NCBI GenBank assembly: GCA_035720425.1
Contig: DASTOB010000143.1
Location: 1-13,272, forward strand
DNA length: 13,272 nucleotides
From: DASTOB01 sp035720425
GTDB lineage: Bacteria > Chloroflexota > Limnocylindria > Limnocylindrales > CSP1-4
Direction of reading: 5' to 3'
Part shown: positions 1 through 7,012 of the stretch, in pieces
Layout: each line of letters starts with the position of its first letter
Numbering within the stretch: the stretch's first letter is position 1
Position numbers and translations under genes: made by a program
The notes under the pieces: model-generated
Told to the model about the DNA's origin: nothing
Seen by the model: the letters and a program-made list of their open reading frames with translations, nothing else
The model's database searches: none

Positions 1-659
1 TGCTCGAGCACAGCCCGTACCACCAGCGCGACATCCGGATTCCCGACTGGGTCGAGCCGCGTGACGACGCCGGCGACTTCGTGATCGACGTGAAGGTCCG
101 CGACCGGATCACCGCCTACCACTACCGCCACCACCCGTTCGATCTCGTCGGCTGGGACGGGTATCTCTGGCCGTTCGCGTTCAACATCGGCGACTTCGAG
201 CCGATCACCGGTCGGGTCCATCAGCCGCCGCCGGTCCACCAGACGTTCCAGGCGCGCAACTTCGTGGTCTGCTCGTTCGTGCCCCGGTTGTTCGACTACC
301 ACCCGCTGTCGATCCCGGCGCCGTACAACCACAGCAACATCAACAGCGACGAGGTCATCTACTACGTGGCCGGCAACTTCATGAGCCGGCGTGGCGTGGC
401 GATCTCGTCCTTCACGCTCCACCCGGCCGGCATTCCGCACGGCCCGCATCCGGGTACGGCGGAGGCCTCGATCGGCAAGGCGCGGACGGAGGAGCTGGCG
501 GTCATGGTCGACACGTTCCATCCGCTCCGGATCACGCGCCAGGCCGCAGCACTCGACGATCCACGCTACCCGTACTCGTGGCTGCCGCCCGAGGGCGAGG
601 CCGTCGAGGCCGAAGCTCGCGACCTTGCCGAGCGGGGGCCGGAGGCGTTCCCCGACTGA
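1..659 (+). CDS. hmgA: Homogentisate 1,2-dioxygenase, C-terminal part (5' end outside window)
   Basis: This non-haem iron dioxygenase opens the ring of homogentisate to maleylacetoacetate in tyrosine and phenylalanine breakdown, in the cytoplasm. The reading frame enters from the left edge (first full codon at base 3) and gives 218 residues to a TGA at 657-659. The protein carries family hallmarks in order: HPFDLVGWDG, FNIGDFEPITGRVHQPPPVHQTF, YNHSNINSDEVIYYV and HPAGIPHGPHPG. The second pair form the cupin-type iron site (His of YNHSN, acidic residue of SDE, His of PHGP). ELAVMVDTF near the C-terminus is also typical. The sequence follows the shorter bacterial branch rather than the human-type branch, so roughly the N-terminal half is missing. 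It converges on vapC with a gap of about 35 bases. No other aromatic-pathway gene is visible beside it except possibly the aldolase at 2224. Confidence 0.9.
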   Translation, partial: LEHSPYHQRDIRIPDWVEPRDDAGDFVIDVKVRDRITAYHYRHHPFDLVGWDGYLWPFAFNIGDFEPITGRVHQPPPVHQTFQARNFVVCSFVPRLFDYHPLSIPAPYNHSNINSDEVIYYVAGNFMSRRGVAISSFTLHPAGIPHGPHPGTAEASIGKARTEELAVMVDTFHPLRITRQAAALDDPRYPYSWLPPEGEAVEAEARDLAERGPEAFPD

Positions 660-694
660 CGCCGTGCGCGGTCTCTGGGGGCAGCCGGTGTCTC

Positions 695-1126
695 TCAGCC
701 GCCCAGCGGGTCTCGCATCCGGAGTCCCGGGAACCGAGCGAGGCTGCGATCGGTCGACATGAGGGTCGCGCCGTGTTCGATGGCCAGTGCCGCGAGATGG
801 GCATCCATGACGAGCGGCCCTCGCGCCTGCCCGGCCGACGCAAGATCCGCCAGGATCGCCCAGTGACGGTCGCTCGGCGTGGCGATCTCCACGTTCGGTC
901 GCTCGAGCCACGATCGGACGTGGCCGACCGCGGTCGCGCTGTCAAGCGGCCGCTCGTAGACCGCCGGGTTCGTGGCGATTCGGACGTACGCGAGCAGGGT
1001 CACGACGGCGAACCGGATCGGCTCGCTGCCGGAGAGCACCGCCTCGAACCACGAGCGGGCCGCCACGTGCCGCGTCGATCCCCGGTCGTACGCGTAGAGC
1101 GGGAGGTTGGCGTCGATGAGGATCAC
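695..1126 (-). CDS. vapC: VapC-family toxin, PIN-domain ribonuclease
   Basis: This 143-residue protein is a PIN-domain nuclease, the toxin half of a type II toxin-antitoxin pair. The family cleaves RNA (often tRNA or rRNA) with Mg ions held by acidic residues. Visible active-site acids are Asp5 (MILIDAN), Asp108 (VMDAHLAALA) and Asp126 (STDRSLARF). The segment VTLLAYVRIATNP matches the region after strand 2 in VapC proteins that end a helix with TNP. The second classic acidic position is not obvious there. The GTG start at 1124-1126 overlaps the vapB stop as GTGA, so the toxin is translationally coupled to its antitoxin. Length is normal and the frame is intact, so it is probably active. Confidence 0.9.
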   Translation of the reverse strand: MILIDANLPLYAYDRGSTRHVAARSWFEAVLSGSEPIRFAVVTLLAYVRIATNPAVYERPLDSATAVGHVRSWLERPNVEIATPSDRHWAILADLASAGQARGPLVMDAHLAALAIEHGATLMSTDRSLARFPGLRMRDPLGG

Positions 1127-1371
1127 CGCGCGCGCGGCCCCTCCGCGGTCTCGATCAGTCCCGAAACGTGATCGATGCTGTGCCCTGCGCGCTGCCCGAG
1201 GTCGGCGGGCTCGACGACGAAGGGGGAGCGGGCCCGCAGGCGCTCGCGCTCGAGCCCTGCCCGCAACACGTCGTTCACGACCGATCGAAACGTGCGACCG
1301 GTGCGCCGCACCTCGCGCTCGAGGCCGGATGCCACGTCATCGTCGAGGGTCAGCGTCGTCCGTGTTGACAC
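1123..1371 (-). CDS. vapB: VapB-family antitoxin, ribbon-helix-helix
   Basis: This 82-residue antitoxin lies directly upstream of vapC. The N-terminus (RTTLTLDDDVASGLE, residues 4-18) forms the strand and first helix of a ribbon-helix-helix DNA-binding domain. GRTFRSVVNDVLRAGLE completes that domain. The C-terminal half (about 45-82) would wrap and inhibit the toxin. The GTG start at 1369-1371 places the RTTLTL strand where the family has it. Upstream in frame there is a stop at 1396-1398 and no better start. The protein should repress its own operon through the inverted repeat that covers its start codon. There is no Shine-Dalgarno sequence, and the predicted transcription start is at or next to the GTG, so the mRNA is probably leaderless. 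Confidence 0.88.
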   Translation of the reverse strand: MSTRTTLTLDDDVASGLEREVRRTGRTFRSVVNDVLRAGLERERLRARSPFVVEPADLGQRAGHSIDHVSGLIETAEGPRAR

Positions 1372-1404
1372 ATCATGAAGCGTATAACATGCGCATCATG
1401 ATGT
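1370..1404. promoter_or_regulatory. Inverted-repeat operator of vapBC
   Basis: The arms ACATCATGAAGCG (1370-1382) and CGCATCATGATGT (1392-1404) are inverted repeats matching at 12 of 13 positions, separated by 9 bases. The inner part of the right arm, CATCATGATG, is itself a perfect 10-bp palindrome. The repeat covers the vapB start codon, the -10 box and the spacer, which is where VapB or VapBC autorepression is expected. It also overlaps the last codons of the upstream frameshifted gene. Confidence 0.7.
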
Positions 1405-1407
1405 CCA
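1379..1407 (-). promoter_or_regulatory. vapBC promoter
   Basis: Read on the minus strand, a -35 box TGGACA (1407-1402, five of six matches to TTGACA) is followed by exactly 17 bases and then a -10 box TACGCT (1384-1379, TAnnnT). The -10 box ends seven bases before the vapB GTG, so transcription should begin at or next to the start codon. Spacing and match make this the best-formed promoter in the window. Confidence 0.65.
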
Positions 1408-2077
1408 CTCTCCATCAAGCGGTTCGTCGTCCGGCTGCCAGCTCAGCCGACCGTCCATGAGTACGAACGGGTCGAGGAACAGCGGCCACGGCTCGCCCTG
1501 CTCGAAGTCGATGAGGATGTGCGCGAGGACCGCCGCCGGAACCTCCGGCGAGAAGCTCAGGAGGGTGCCCCTCCCCGGCGCCAGGAAGATCTGATCGTCC
1601 GATCCGAACAGCCGCGTCAGCGATTCCTGGTCCAGCAGCCAGCGACGCCGCCCAGGTGATCCGATCGCCGGTGTGGCGCATGACGCGACCGCTCAGGACG
1701 CCGCGCCGCACGACCTCCGGCCCGAGTCGTGACGCCCGGGCGCGCAGGTTGGCCACCGCCCGATCGCGAAGCTGCCCGGTCGACACCTCCCAGCGCTCCG
1801 CCACCTCGGGGTCCACGAGCGTGAAGGTACGGCCGAGATCGACGCCGAACACCACCGCGCAGCCCGGCTCGAGAGAGTCCGTGACGAGCTCGTCGTCGGC
1901 GAGGTACGGTCCGCACAGGAGTGGCAGCAGGCGCGGCGACGCCCAGTCCCAGGGCATCGGCCGCGGCATCCGCTTCACCGCGCGACCGAGCGCTCGCCGC
2001 TCCTTGACGATGCGTGTGGCCAGCCGGAGCGAATTCCGGATCGAGATGCCGCCAAAGGCGATCCGTTCGGTGCGCAT
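1396..2077 (-). pseudogene. Frameshifted hypothetical gene, YtpQ/DUF1444-like
   Basis: From ATG 2077 the frame reads MRTERIAFGG and continues through VVFGVDLGRTFTLVDPEV and a helix-rich stretch to GDRITWAAS. It then turns into low-quality sequence. In the +1 frame, from about base 1640, a convincing protein resumes (LLDQESLTRLFGSDDQIFL, then FSPEVPAAVLAHILIDFEQG, ending DGEWTS) and stops at TGA 1398-1396. Removing one base between about 1634 and 1648 restores 226 residues. The shape of the protein (a VDLG strand, then 'DPEVAERWEVS' followed by a helix, then 'DDQIFLAPGRGTLLSF') resembles DUF1444/YtpQ, a family of unknown function; this assignment is tentative. The cause may be a real mutation or a sequencing error. 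The smooth resumption after the shift and the lack of further damage favour an error or a very recent event. Confidence 0.72.
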
Positions 2078-2211
2078 GGCGGCATCTTCGCAGCCGGCCC
2101 TCACCGGGCGATCAACCGGACCGTGCCCGCGGCTGCACTCCCGCTTATCTGACGTCGCGTTCAGGGGAACCCGCACCGCGGAAGTCGGCGACGAACGCGC
2201 GCGGGGGGCGG

Positions 2212-2217
2212 CATGAT
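2212..2217 (+). promoter_or_regulatory. Possible -10 box of the aldolase gene
   Basis: CATGAT lies six bases before the GTG start at 2224 and differs from TATGAT at one position. No good -35 box is seen 16-18 bases upstream. If real, the transcript would be leaderless, like the one proposed for vapB. The rest of the gap 2078-2223 shows no other clear signal. Confidence 0.3.
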
Positions 2218-2223
2218 ACGGGC

Positions 2224-2997
2224 GTGACCGATCCGGTTCGCCCGACCCTCCGCCAGCGCGTGCTGGCCGGCGAGACGACGTTCGGGCTGTTCGTCGACCT
2301 CGACTCGCCGCTCGCGGCGGAGCTGTGCGGTCGGGCCGGGTACGACTGGCTCGTACTCGACCTCGAGCACGGGGTGGCGACCGAAGCCGACTTGCTCGCC
2401 CTGCTCCACGCGGTCGAGGTGACGGGGTCGACGGCCCTCGTTCGACCCCAGTCCGGCGAGCGCCTGCGGATCGGGCGCGCGCTCGACCTCGGAGCGGCGG
2501 GCATCATGATTCCGCAGATGCGCTCGGCGGCCGAGGCGCGCGAGGCGCTGTCGTACCTCCACTACCCGCCTGACGGCGTGCGCGGCGTGGCGCTGCGAAC
2601 GCGCGGTGGCGGGCAGGGGGCGGTGCCCCACGAGCGCGTCCGCGAGCTGAACGCGAACATCCTCGGGATCGTCCAGGTCGAGGCGCCCGGGACGGTCCGC
2701 GACGCGAATGAGATCGCGTCGCTCGACGGCGTCGACGTGTTGTTCGTGGGCCCCGCGGACCTGTCGCACTCGCTCGGCATCCCCGGACAGTTCGGCCACG
2801 AACGGTATCGAGCGGCGCTCCGCACGGTCGTCGAGGCGTGTTCGGCGAACGGCAAGGCGGCCGGGATCCTCGTCTACGATCCGTCACTCGTCCCCGGGCT
2901 GCTCGCCGATGGGTTCCGGTTCATCGGGATCGGTGGCGCCGGTGCGCTGCTCGCCGACCATGCCGCCGCCGCGCTGGGGATTGCCCGGACGGCCTGA
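2224..2997 (+). CDS. HpcH/HpaI-family class II aldolase
   Basis: This 257-residue enzyme belongs to the metal-dependent pyruvate aldolases (HpaI, RhmA, GarL type), which split 2-keto acids such as 4-hydroxy-2-oxoheptanedioate to pyruvate and an aldehyde. Family motifs appear in order: FGLFVDLDSPLAAELCGRAG; LVLDLEHG with the catalytic His49; Arg74 in LVRPQ; LDLGAAGIMIPQMRSAAEA; YPPDGVRG; QVEAPG with metal ligand Glu153; and VGPADLSHSLG with metal ligand Asp179. Length matches the family. GTG 2224 is chosen because the upstream sequence in this frame is unrelated and the domain begins at once. The substrate cannot be read from sequence. The homogentisate gene 1.5 kb upstream hints at aromatic catabolism, but the minus-strand genes between them make a shared operon impossible. 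Confidence 0.88.
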   Translation: MTDPVRPTLRQRVLAGETTFGLFVDLDSPLAAELCGRAGYDWLVLDLEHGVATEADLLALLHAVEVTGSTALVRPQSGERLRIGRALDLGAAGIMIPQMRSAAEAREALSYLHYPPDGVRGVALRTRGGGQGAVPHERVRELNANILGIVQVEAPGTVRDANEIASLDGVDVLFVGPADLSHSLGIPGQFGHERYRAALRTVVEACSANGKAAGILVYDPSLVPGLLADGFRFIGIGGAGALLADHAAAALGIARTA

Positions 2998-3050
2998 CCC
3001 GGCTCCATCGCCATTGACACCTCCCGCAGGCGGAACGAGGCGACGCGACA

Positions 3051-3056
3051 TACACT
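3051..3056 (+). promoter_or_regulatory. Possible -10 box of the kor operon
   Basis: TACACT fits TAnnnT and ends seven bases before the GTG at 3064, the same distance seen at vapB. The best TTGACA (3014-3019) is 31 bases upstream, too far to pair with it. The assignment rests on the -10 box and its position only. Confidence 0.35.
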
Positions 3057-3063
3057 TGACGGC

Positions 3064-3564
3064 GTGAACCAGTTGAGCGAGCGCGCGGTTGCGACCCGCG
3101 TCCCATCGCTGGTCGACGCGCGCCTCAAGGTCGTCAGCCGTCGTGACCCCGTGACGGTCGCCCCTGGCACGAGCCTTGCCGCGTGCATCGCCGCGATCCA
3201 GCGATCGGGTACCGGCGATTCGGTCTTTGTGACCGATGCCGACGGGCGCCTCGCCGGCGTGCTCACGGAGCGCGATATCTTCGGGCAGATCGTCGGCGGC
3301 GACGTCGACCTGACCCAGCCCGTCGAGTCGATGATGACGACGAAGCCGCACCACCTGCATCTCGAGGAGACGGTGCGCGACGCGATCGAGCTCATGCAGA
3401 CCGGCCGGTTCCGGAACGTCCCGCTCCTCGACGACGACGACCACCTCGTCGGCGTGGTCCGGCCGCAGGACATCCTCAAGTTCCTCGCCGAGGCGTTCCC
3501 GGAGGAGTTGCTCAACCTCCCGCCGCGGCCGCACCAGCGGATGGAGGACGCGGAGGGCGCGTGA
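3064..3564 (+). CDS. CBS-domain pair protein, first gene of the kor operon
   Basis: This 166-residue protein consists of two tandem CBS domains (about residues 22-80 and 86-143) and a short tail, FPEELLNLPPRPHQRM. The first domain ends in GVLTERDIF, the typical adenosine-nucleotide contact loop (T-x-R-D). The second has GVVRPQDILKF, which keeps the Asp. Such Bateman modules bind AMP, ADP, ATP or SAM and pass the signal to a partner protein. There is no enzymatic or DNA-binding domain, so it should act as a separate regulatory subunit. Its stop overlaps the korA start as GTGA, so the two products are made together. I infer that it tunes the oxidoreductase in response to energy state; nothing in the sequence proves contact. 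GTG 3064 is the first start before the domain. Confidence 0.85.
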   Translation: MNQLSERAVATRVPSLVDARLKVVSRRDPVTVAPGTSLAACIAAIQRSGTGDSVFVTDADGRLAGVLTERDIFGQIVGGDVDLTQPVESMMTTKPHHLHLEETVRDAIELMQTGRFRNVPLLDDDDHLVGVVRPQDILKFLAEAFPEELLNLPPRPHQRMEDAEGA

Positions 3565-5423
3565 CAACGACCGAGCGGGAGCGCGACCTCGACGTCCAGG
3601 AGCTCGAGCGGGTCACCATCCGCTTCGCCGGCGATTCCGGCGACGGCATGCAGCTGACCGGTTCCCAGTTCACCCGGACCGCCGCCGTATTCGGCAACGA
3701 CATCAGCACGCTGCCGGATTTCCCCGCCGAGATCCGTGCCCCGGCCGGCTCCCTGCCGGGCGTGTCCGGCTTCCAGATCAGCTTCTCGAGCGCGGACATC
3801 CACACCCCGGGCGACGAGCCGGACGTGCTCGTGGCGATGAACCCGGCCGCGCTCAAGACGAACGTCGGCGACCTGCCGGCGGGCGGTGCGCTCATCGTCA
3901 ACAGTGATGCCTTCACAGCCCAGAACCTGAGCAAGGCGGCCTACGCGACGAATCCCCTGACGGACGGCTCGCTCAAGCAGTACAGCGTCTTCGAGATCCC
4001 GATCTCGACGCTCAACGAGCGTGCGCTCGACGGCCTCGACATGACGTCGAAGCAGAAGGACCTGACCAAGAACTTCTTCGCCCTCGGGATCATGTTCTGG
4101 CTGTACGAGCGGAGCATGGACCCGACGCTCCGCTGGATCGACGCGAAGTTCAAGGCCCGGCCGGTCATCGCCGAGGCGAACCAGCGCGCGCTCAAGGCCG
4201 GCTATGCGTACGGCGAGACGACGGAGCTGTTCCACACCCACTACCGGGTCAAGCCGGCCAAGCTCGCGCCCGGTCGCTACCGCAACATCACCGGCAACGA
4301 GGCGACGGCCCTTGGCTTCCTCGCCGCGTCGAAGCTCGCCGATCGGCCGTTGTTCTACGGGAGCTATCCGATCACCCCCGCCTCGGACATCCTCCACCAG
4401 CTGTCCGGCTACAAGCAGTTCGGCGTGAAGACGTTCCAAGCGGAGGACGAGATCGCGGCGATCGGGGCGGCGATCGGGGCGAGCTACGGCGGCGCGCTCG
4501 GGCTCACCGCGAGCTCGGGTCCCGGGATCGCCCTCAAGAGCGAGGCCCTCGGGCTGGCGGTCATGGTCGAGCTGCCGCTCGTGGTCGTCGACGTCCAGCG
4601 CGCGGGTCCCTCGACCGGCATGCCGACCAAGACCGAGCAGGCGGACCTCCTCCAGGTGCTGTTCGGGCGGAACTCCGACTCGCCGGTCGCCGTCGTCGCG
4701 CCGGCCACGCCGGCCGAGTGCTTCGACCTCGCCATCGAGGCGTGGCGGATCGCCCTTCGGTTCGTCACTCCGGTCGTCTACCTGTCGGACGCCTTCCTCG
4801 CCACGGGGGCGGAGCCGTGGCGGATACCGGACGCGGCGGAGCTGCCGGACATCCGGGTCGAAACGTGGACGGACCGGGCGACGTTCCAGCCGTACGAGCG
4901 TGACGCGGCGACCCTCGCGCGCCGCCTCGCTGTTCCCGGCACGCCTGGGCTGGAGCACCGCGTCGGCGGTCTCGAGAAGGCGGATATCAGCGGCAACGTG
5001 AGCTACGACCCGGACAATCACCACCGAATGCAGCTGCTCCGCCACGAGAAGATCGCCCGGATCGCCCACGACATCCCGGAGCTCGAGGTGATGGGCCCGG
5101 ATCGCGGCGACCTGCTCGTCCTCGGGTGGGGCTCGACGTACGGCGCGATCCGGAGCGCGGTCGAGCGCCTGCAGGCGGAGGGCCAGGCCGTCGCCCATGC
5201 CCACCTGCGCTACCTCAACCCGCTGCCGCGGAACACCGAGGCGGTCCTGCGGAGCTACCGCCGGGTGCTCATCCCGGAGGTCAACCTCGGCCAGCTCCTG
5301 CTCCTCGTCCGCAGCCGCCACCTCATTGACGCGATCGGCTACAACCGCGTCCGCGGCAAGCCGTTCCGCATCGCCGAGATCTACCAGGAGGCCGAGCGAA
5401 TCCTCGCCGAGGACCGACCATGA
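3561..5423 (+). CDS. korA: 2-oxoglutarate:ferredoxin oxidoreductase, alpha subunit (fused gamma-alpha)
   Basis: With KorB this enzyme converts 2-oxoglutarate and CoA to succinyl-CoA and CO2, passing electrons to ferredoxin, or runs in reverse in CO2-fixing cycles. The 620 residues hold an N-terminal gamma domain (about 15-215) with FAGDSGDGMQLTG near residue 22 and NFFALG near 171. The alpha domain starts near 242 with YGSYPITPASDILH (266-279), AEDEIAAIGAA, TASSGPGIALKSE and VQRAGPSTGMPTKTEQADL. The C-terminal part contains LGWGSTYGAIRSAVERL and the conserved GYNRVRGKPF. No ferredoxin-like domain is fused. This layout and length match KorA of Mycobacterium. GDGMQLTG and the missing extra subunits favour 2-oxoglutarate over pyruvate as substrate. 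The start GTG 3561 is coupled to the CBS gene, and the end overlaps korB as ATGA. Confidence 0.93.
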   Translation: MTTTERERDLDVQELERVTIRFAGDSGDGMQLTGSQFTRTAAVFGNDISTLPDFPAEIRAPAGSLPGVSGFQISFSSADIHTPGDEPDVLVAMNPAALKTNVGDLPAGGALIVNSDAFTAQNLSKAAYATNPLTDGSLKQYSVFEIPISTLNERALDGLDMTSKQKDLTKNFFALGIMFWLYERSMDPTLRWIDAKFKARPVIAEANQRALKAGYAYGETTELFHTHYRVKPAKLAPGRYRNITGNEATALGFLAASKLADRPLFYGSYPITPASDILHQLSGYKQFGVKTFQAEDEIAAIGAAIGASYGGALGLTASSGPGIALKSEALGLAVMVELPLVVVDVQRAGPSTGMPTKTEQADLLQVLFGRNSDSPVAVVAPATPAECFDLAIEAWRIALRFVTPVVYLSDAFLATGAEPWRIPDAAELPDIRVETWTDRATFQPYERDAATLARRLAVPGTPGLEHRVGGLEKADISGNVSYDPDNHHRMQLLRHEKIARIAHDIPELEVMGPDRGDLLVLGWGSTYGAIRSAVERLQAEGQAVAHAHLRYLNPLPRNTEAVLRSYRRVLIPEVNLGQLLLLVRSRHLIDAIGYNRVRGKPFRIAEIYQEAERILAEDRP

Positions 5424-6478
5424 CCGACCAGGCACGACCGGCCGCGCCGCCTCTGAGCCCGGAGAACGAGGCCGTGATCCAGCTCACCCGGAAGGACTTC
5501 GTGTCCGACCAGGAGGTTCGCTGGTGCCCCGGATGCGGGGACTACTCGATCCTCGCCCAGACCCAGAAGGTCATGCCGGACTTCGGCTACCCGAAGGAGA
5601 AGATCGTCTTCATCTCCGGCATCGGCTGCTCCGGTCGCCTGCCGTACTACATGAACACGTACGGCTTCCACTCGATCCACGGCCGCGCGCCGACGCTCGC
5701 CACCGGCCTCAAGGCCGCGCGCCCGGACCTCATGGTCTGGGTCATCACCGGCGACGGCGACGCCCTGTCGATCGGCGGCAACCACGTCCTCCACTCGATG
5801 CGGCGCAACGTCGACTTCACCATGGTCATGTTCAACAACCGCATCTACGGGCTGACCAAGGGCCAGGCGTCGCCGACGTCGGAGTTCGGCAAGCGCACGA
5901 AGTCGACCCCGCTCGGCAGCGTCGACACGCCGATCATGCCGCTCACCGTGGCGCTCGCCGCCGAGGCGAGCTTCGTCGCCCGGTCGGTCGACACCCACAC
6001 CGAGCACCTCCAGAAGACGCTCGAGCGGGCCGGCCGCCACGTCGGCGCGTCGTTCGTCGAGGTCCTCCAGAACTGCAACATCTTCAACGACGGCGCGTGG
6101 CGCGATTTCACCGACCGCGAGGTGCGCGACGACCGGATGCTCGTGCTCGAGCACGGCCAGCCGATGATCTTCGGCAAGGACCGCGACCGCGGGATCCGGC
6201 TGCGCGGCCTCCATCCCGAGGTGGTCCAGCTCGGCGACGGGATCACCGAGGACGACCTGCTCGTCCACGACGAGCAGTCCCCGGAGCCGTATCTCGCGCT
6301 CATGCTGTCGCGGATGTTCTGGCCGGAGTTCCCGGTCCCGGTCGGCGTCCTCCGGGCGGTGCCCCGGCCGACCCACGATCAGCTCATCGCGGACCAGATC
6401 GCGACCGCCGTCGGCTCCGGCGGGGCGGGCGATCTCGCCGCGGCACTCAACAGCGGAGAGACCTGGACGGTCGACTGA
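5420..6478 (+). CDS. korB: 2-oxoglutarate:ferredoxin oxidoreductase, beta subunit
   Basis: This 352-residue subunit binds thiamine diphosphate and one 4Fe-4S cluster and works with KorA in the cytoplasm. It starts at ATG 5420, overlapping the korA stop. WCPGCGDYSIL (35-45) gives Cys36 and Cys39, GIGCSGRLPYY gives Cys70, and LQNCNIF gives Cys219. These are the only four cysteines in the protein, and their spacing agrees with the cluster ligands of two-subunit OGOR enzymes. The thiamine diphosphate and Mg site is GDGDALSIGGNH (111-122) followed by MVMFNNRIYGLTKGQ. HSIHGRAPTLATGLK is also a family hallmark. The absence of extra ferredoxin clusters means a separate ferredoxin must accept electrons; none is encoded in the window. 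A 25-base gap separates it from the zinc-ribbon CBS gene. Confidence 0.94.
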   Translation: MTDQARPAAPPLSPENEAVIQLTRKDFVSDQEVRWCPGCGDYSILAQTQKVMPDFGYPKEKIVFISGIGCSGRLPYYMNTYGFHSIHGRAPTLATGLKAARPDLMVWVITGDGDALSIGGNHVLHSMRRNVDFTMVMFNNRIYGLTKGQASPTSEFGKRTKSTPLGSVDTPIMPLTVALAAEASFVARSVDTHTEHLQKTLERAGRHVGASFVEVLQNCNIFNDGAWRDFTDREVRDDRMLVLEHGQPMIFGKDRDRGIRLRGLHPEVVQLGDGITEDDLLVHDEQSPEPYLALMLSRMFWPEFPVPVGVLRAVPRPTHDQLIADQIATAVGSGGAGDLAAALNSGETWTVD

Positions 6479-6503
6479 CGACCGCCACCCGAGGGAGACG
6501 GAC

Positions 6504-7007
6504 ATGCTCTGCCCGGTCTGCCGGCACGACAACTTCGAGGGCGACGACACGTGCGCCAACTGCGGCGCGGACCTCCGCGCGTCGGACATCCCGGAGCCGG
6601 CCGAGTCGTATCGCGGGCCGCTCCTCGGTGAGCACCTCGACGAGCTGGCCGTCGGCGAGCCCGAGACGATCGACGCCGCCGCGCCGGTCGACGAGGCGAT
6701 CCGGCGCATGCACGAGAGCGGGACGGACTGCCTGCTCGTCACCGACGCCGGTCGGCTCGTCGGGATCTTCACCGACCGCGACGCCGTCCTGAAGGTCGCC
6801 GGCCGATCGGTCGGGGACCGGCCGATCCGCGAGCTCATGACCCGCGACCCGGTCGTGCTCCGCGAGGACGACCCGATCGCCGTCGCGATCCACAAGATGG
6901 CGGTCGGCGGCTTCCGCCATATCCCGATCGTCGACGCGGCGCGGCTGCCGTCCGGCGTCGTGTCGGCCCGGGACGTGTTCCGGCACGTCGCGAGCCAGCT
7001 CGACTGA
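6504..7007 (+). CDS. Zinc-ribbon CBS-domain pair protein
   Basis: This 167-residue protein has an N-terminal four-cysteine zinc ribbon (Cys3, Cys6, Cys17, Cys20; CPVC and CANC) followed by two CBS domains, about 46-103 and 108-165. Nucleotide-contact loops are visible in GIFTDRDAVLK and GVVSARDVFRH, both keeping Arg-Asp. A GAGGGAG Shine-Dalgarno sequence precedes ATG 6504. The family is expected to sense adenosine nucleotides, while the ribbon may mediate protein contact. It is the second CBS protein in this operon; the first (3064) lacks the ribbon. Together they bracket korAB, which supports a regulatory role on that enzyme, though this is inference. It ends five bases before the next gene. 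Confidence 0.88.
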   Translation: MLCPVCRHDNFEGDDTCANCGADLRASDIPEPAESYRGPLLGEHLDELAVGEPETIDAAAPVDEAIRRMHESGTDCLLVTDAGRLVGIFTDRDAVLKVAGRSVGDRPIRELMTRDPVVLREDDPIAVAIHKMAVGGFRHIPIVDAARLPSGVVSARDVFRHVASQLD

Positions 7008-7012
7008 ACCGG

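Noticed and set aside
695..1371. vapBC as part of a mobile element
   Set aside because: No transposase, integrase, terminal repeat or attachment-site duplication is visible around it.
1..2997. A shared aromatic-degradation operon of homogentisate dioxygenase and the HpcH/HpaI aldolase
   Set aside because: Three minus-strand genes lie between them, and HpcH/HpaI aldolases serve many pathways, so co-transcription is excluded and a shared pathway is unproven.
3014..3019. TTGACA upstream of the kor operon as a -35 box
   Set aside because: The only good -10 box (3051-3056) is 31 bases away, well beyond the normal 16-18 base spacing.
2874..5435. An 853-codon open frame on the minus strand opposite the CBS gene and korA
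   Set aside because: It is antisense to clearly conserved korA and its product is low-complexity, Arg/Asp/Val-rich. Long antisense frames are expected in GC-rich DNA because stop codons are rare.
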